A DNA stretch of 16,813 bases from UBA6626 sp963579995 (lineage in GTDB: Bacteria; Planctomycetota; Phycisphaerae; Phycisphaerales; Phycisphaeraceae): the NCBI GenBank assembly GCA_963579995.1, contig CAUZIY010000057.1:1-16813 (forward strand). Reading direction: 5' to 3'. The position numbers were made by a program, and so were the translations under genes. The notes beneath the pieces are model-generated. The model had not been told where the DNA came from. It saw only the letters and a list, made by a program, of their open reading frames with translations, and searched no databases. The first letter of the stretch is position 1, and every line of letters begins with the position of its first letter. Below, piece by piece: positions 14,501 through 16,813 of this stretch.

Positions 14501-16591
14501 ATGTACATGTCACTCATTGTGCCATTCTCATTTTTTGCCGAACGTCTTGTATTTGGCTTTTCTGATATCCGTGCCCGTATTGCCGGTATTCTCGGCCTGT
14601 TCCTGGTGGTCTTCGGCATCATTCGGCTTACGCATCCGGCATATGACCTGGTCACGTCCTCTCTGGTGATCTTGGTTGGTTTTATTATCTTCATTCTTTG
14701 CCTTCTGATTCTTGGATTTGTCCTGGGTAAGTTCATTGAGAAGATGCGCTCCTTGCGACGGGCCAGTAGCGGCGCCGTAACCGAGGGCCTGGAGGATTCT
14801 CAACTCAGCACCTCTGGCGCGGCATTCAACCTGGGTATCAACAACATGCGAAAACGACCTGTGCGTACAGCGTGTACGTTGCTGACACTCGTGTTATTGA
14901 GCTTTTGCCTGGTTAGTTTTACTGCTCCCCGCCCACAGCTTAAAGAAAAGCAGATTGCGATCGGCTCTGCGACATATAACGGTCTGATTCTGCGTGAAGA
15001 GGGCAATATCGAGGCGCTTGGAGTTCAGTATGCAGATGTAGGTGAGTTTGTGCCAAGGTATGCGTCACCCGCACAGGACATGCCCGTGCGTTATCAACCA
15101 GAAAACGGCCCTCCGCGCCATGCGAAGGTGCAGGGCGAACTGTACATCCGAAGTGGTGAGTCTGAGGTGACCTTGCTGCACCAGGTTCTTGTTCCCCTAG
15201 AGCCAGGGGTGGGGGGGCGGTGGTTTAGGGATGGAGAATCGGGTTTCTGCTATCTCTCGGATATCACGGTTCGCGAACTGGGGCTTGATCCGCTCATGAT
15301 CGTGCAGCAGAACGTGTTCGTTCATTACAGGGGTAATCGCCTGGCTGTTTACGGTGTGTTCGATAGCGAGAAACTTGATGCGATTCGTGATGCTGATCGT
15401 GAACGTATTACGCCCCTGGATTTTCGCCAGGGCGGTTCCAGCCAGGCACTGAAGCGCAGGCAGCAGCAAGCGCAGCAATTTTCACAGGGTGCAGGCGTCG
15501 GCAGTACAGAGGGGTTGCCTCATCTGCGCGGTGCTGAAACCATCCTTCTGCCCCTTGGCCCGGTGCCGGTGGCAGGTTCACCAAGTACAAATATCGACGG
15601 GGTGTTCACCTCGGCGGCGGTGGTGTTCAAGGATCAAACCTATGGGGCGATGCGCCAAGTTATTGATCAGGTCCTGGATCGTACGCCGACCTTTGTACGC
15701 TACACGCTCGATGGAATAGCATTTTTTGGTGCGCGTCTGCGATCGGTAGGGCTGCACGGTTATGTAGACATTGTTATCCCACTGATCGTGGGTGCTTTCA
15801 TTGTATTCAACACCATGTTGGGAAGTGTTTATGAAAGAAAACAAGAAATTGCGATCTATTCTGCCGTAGGGTTATCGCCTCGACATGTATTCTTTCTTTT
15901 CCTGGCTGAGAGTATTGTTTATGCCATCATCGGCGTGGTTGGTGGGTACATATTGGCGTTGTCTTTGCAATGGATATCTCATCTAGGTGATAATTTTCTG
16001 GGCCTGACGATGAACTTTTCAAGTCGCAGTGCTATTTACGTGAGCCTGACGCTGATCGCGGTGGTCATCGTGTCAAGCTTCGTGCCTGCCTATCACGCAG
16101 CTCGCGCAGCCGCACCTTCAGAGAATATCACCTGGCAGTTGCCCGAGCCTAGCTCGGAGGGGCAACTTGTATTTGATTTGCCCTTTACGTTTATTGGCCG
16201 TGATATTCTTGCTGCAGTGCCCTTTGTTCAGTTATGGCTTGATGAGCATGGCGAAGATTCTTCCGGCGAATTTTCCGCGAAGGATCCACGCGTTGAGACG
16301 ACTTGGAATAAACATGAGCCTGCCTTTACCGTGGTGTCTACCGTATGGCTGCGCCCGTATGATCTTGGTGTCAGTCAGAAGGTTCGCGTTATAGTGCAAC
16401 CATCTGTGGATCCTACGATTTATCAGGTGGCGGCTGACATTCAATTGCTCACCGGAAGTGCGACTTCCTGGCGGCGAACAAACGCCCATTTCATTCGTCT
16501 GCTACGACATCATTTACTTAGTTGGCGCCGCCTGTCGAGTAGTCAGAAAACCAATTTATTCCAGACCGGGGTCGCATTGACCAACCCGTAA
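11582..16591 (+). CDS. Giant FtsX/MacB-type permease fused to a degenerate M28 peptidase domain (copy B)
   Basis: This 1669-aa tandem paralogue of copy A has the same architecture throughout and is collinear to the residue for the first 500 positions. Its N-terminal anchor is at about 4-24. M28 residues H265, D267, D281 and D511 are kept; R314-Y315 replaces the EE pair and Q617 the final His. Extra helices start near 964; the FtsX core begins with INNMRKRPVRT (M1089), and the second core helix starts near Y1394. The coupling loop VYERKQEIAIYSAVGLSPRH is almost identical to copy A. The beta-rich region is about 10 residues shorter at a glycine-rich loop, and the FtsX periplasmic domain carries a small insertion (PLEPGVGG). 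Over half the residues look identical to copy A by eye, but synonymous codons have drifted widely, so the duplication is old. Both copies stay intact, suggesting distinct or paired roles such as a heterodimeric permease. ATG 11582 follows a weak AGGA site. No ATPase gene follows in the window. Confidence 0.88.
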   Translation: MIRFACLLIVLILSVVVSVGLLVGTQADISVVMVTASQRELSGRIDFHALFESIKTGELATIHAKVTEAPSRLAGTSSEREVSKFVENEFHRLGLETVIQSYPVTIPVTRWCRITDLHNQELPGVSITPFWPNFVRTCTTPAEGIVGQVVDVGGGSLAELDGKQIEGNIALVTMGQDVRWLDAAKLGATAILFAESDDPAVYNDKHLKFPANLPRFLLTGPPDQVVDKRVRLTARVDWQIREARNVFGVLHPSDQSEEALIVLSHTDAWSTVPARAPGFQDACTVTSMLGIARALQAQQEGLSRTVIFGAISGRYSGSEGIRRVLDAVGSRTRNEPNLIRAHRRLAEAIDRKQGLEAAIQAYDSQDYWKLDATGEAALWRQYGQPARSSFSQTIANLLNEHVVRAKLNAELARVRWSQADQPSEGSVFEDHHRAMRMAKRTAVAASADLVAVKRIFHDVLDDAQARELMNGALQKASNHADDSCRYIRDSIAVGRLLGKWKNTYYFFPLHDSSTGPLGLATDTILGNNLKPTLQAITTAWLGYRDLPVDDDKLRASTFFLDQAEKSAGNRTVLLALRRHPARELESDLAGGIGGGILYTSRHAIFFFNGIAYQDNYQTPFDQSVDISSVTDKTQLISGLVAQLAAGGEQMEQAGQDASGVIEWLSSVHGEVVMTGAANSLLPNQRVPGALVVFGGGQGRATTTINKSRDGRFRIPAVRLRQHGFVEAYSIDEHTGQITGAKDRGPEGARFITTFQDDHNFYREPEHKVMVVLARLTPFDVYRALGPDGRPMTFELLDARFRTAPAQFSITEAWEQGSTAFVSPGDRFYLVLKDMPLWGSRQYKWVGNPGRSTAGFMLNSSEDSWANRNHASFWSRGYLAGRDRRAVFQEMDMATSLALSNHQRLASQKRTGVADPVTLDLAHRAEKALERAISAKHKQRVSEAYRHVNVSAAISQRAYPAVKMAVFDAVIGILMYMSLIVPFSFFAERLVFGFSDIRARIAGILGLFLVVFGIIRLTHPAYDLVTSSLVILVGFIIFILCLLILGFVLGKFIEKMRSLRRASSGAVTEGLEDSQLSTSGAAFNLGINNMRKRPVRTACTLLTLVLLSFCLVSFTAPRPQLKEKQIAIGSATYNGLILREEGNIEALGVQYADVGEFVPRYASPAQDMPVRYQPENGPPRHAKVQGELYIRSGESEVTLLHQVLVPLEPGVGGRWFRDGESGFCYLSDITVRELGLDPLMIVQQNVFVHYRGNRLAVYGVFDSEKLDAIRDADRERITPLDFRQGGSSQALKRRQQQAQQFSQGAGVGSTEGLPHLRGAETILLPLGPVPVAGSPSTNIDGVFTSAAVVFKDQTYGAMRQVIDQVLDRTPTFVRYTLDGIAFFGARLRSVGLHGYVDIVIPLIVGAFIVFNTMLGSVYERKQEIAIYSAVGLSPRHVFFLFLAESIVYAIIGVVGGYILALSLQWISHLGDNFLGLTMNFSSRSAIYVSLTLIAVVIVSSFVPAYHAARAAAPSENITWQLPEPSSEGQLVFDLPFTFIGRDILAAVPFVQLWLDEHGEDSSGEFSAKDPRVETTWNKHEPAFTVVSTVWLRPYDLGVSQKVRVIVQPSVDPTIYQVAADIQLLTGSATSWRRTNAHFIRLLRHHLLSWRRLSSSQKTNLFQTGVALTNP

Positions 16592-16785
16592 AATGCTCCA
16601 TAACCGCCTTTGGTTAAGACCGAATTGGGTACCCATGACCACCAGCCGGAGATTGCGATCGGTTCCATCAGGTTTTTTCTATCGTCTTCTGGTCCAAACT
16701 GCACCAGCGGTCTAAAACGGCCCTTCGTTTCATAAGTATTGTTTTCACAGTAGTTTGCCACGCCCTCTTTTTTGCCCTGGTACAA
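16543..16785 (-). CDS. Coding-like frame convergent with copy B, possibly a gene remnant
   Basis: The 222-bp tail of the window is best explained by a minus-strand frame of 80 codons that overlaps the last 49 bases of copy B. The translation looks protein-like (for example YCENNTYETKGRFRPLVQFG and ISGWWSWVPN) and its codons follow a coding-like pattern. A stop codon lies just upstream in frame (16801-16803), and there is no ATG. Possible starts are TTG 16785 and GTG 16761; an AGAGG before the latter is too close (2 bases). It may be a short gene, the 3' end of a larger gene broken by a frameshift at the A-rich stretch near 16765-16772, or chance. I do not recognise a family. Confidence 0.3.
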   Translation of the reverse strand: MYQGKKEGVANYCENNTYETKGRFRPLVQFGPEDDRKNLMEPIAISGWWSWVPNSVLTKGGYGAFYGLVNATPVWNKLVF

Positions 16786-16813
16786 AACAGGCCGGGTTGG
16801 CTAAAAAAGAAGG

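Noticed and set aside
15205..15222. Long G-run in copy B as a possible sequencing frameshift
   Set aside because: The reading frame and homology to copy A continue on both sides; only a small in-frame insertion is present.
6405..16591. Active M28 aminopeptidase annotation for the giant genes
   Set aside because: The GEE and YHTP positions are GRY and YQTP in both copies, so the catalytic base and two metal ligands are missing.
16601..16616. Hairpin TAACC/GGTTA as a terminator of copy B
   Set aside because: The stem is only 5 bases, mostly A-T at one end, with no T-run after it, and it may lie inside a minus-strand coding frame.
1..16813. Mobile element, CRISPR array or defence system
   Set aside because: No transposase, integrase, nuclease, direct-repeat array or terminal inverted repeats were seen; the only large repetition is the protein-level duplication of the two giant genes.

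Overview
The window reads as an ordinary chromosomal segment of a Planctomycetota-like bacterium, possibly from the Phycisphaerae side. This is inferred from a PEP-CTERM sorted secreted protein, a secreted protein that starts like the DNRLRE-type surface proteins common in Planctomycetes, very large FtsX/M28-type membrane proteins, weak or absent Shine-Dalgarno sequences before most genes, and moderate GC by eye. No rRNA, tRNA, CRISPR array, transposase or phage gene was recognised.

Left part (1-4871): the N-terminus of a secreted protein runs off the left edge on the minus strand. Next come a DapA/NAL-superfamily aldolase (367-1299, +) and the translational GTPase TypA/BipA (1468-3324, +). 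Convergent to TypA is a cytoplasmic TIM-barrel protein resembling glycoside hydrolases (3369-4871, -). These look like independent metabolic and housekeeping genes; an aldolase near a sugar-hydrolase-like protein fits carbohydrate use, but nothing here proves a shared pathway.

Middle (4872-6404): a divergent intergenic region is followed by a secreted PEP-CTERM protein with a LamG-like body (5168-6025, +). A 379-bp region then holds two inverted repeats, one of which encloses a good -10 element.

Right part (6405-16591): two giant tandem paralogues (1676 and 1669 aa) fill 60% of the window. Each has an N-terminal membrane anchor, a PA domain, an M28 aminopeptidase-like domain, a beta-rich region, three extra membrane helices, a complete MacB/FtsX-type permease module and a C-terminal cytoplasmic domain of about 160 aa. 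The M28 domain is half dismantled in both copies. By alignment to Aeromonas aminopeptidase, one metal site (H265, D281, D511) survives, while the catalytic Glu, the Glu ligand and the His ligand of the other site are Arg, Tyr and Gln. A roughly 165-residue helical block interrupts the domain. I read these as mechanotransmission ABC permeases carrying a non-proteolytic, peptidase-derived sensor or binding domain on the periplasmic side. No partner ATPase is in the window. This pair is the best candidate for an undescribed system. A coding-like reading frame enters from the right edge on the minus strand and overlaps the end of the second paralogue.
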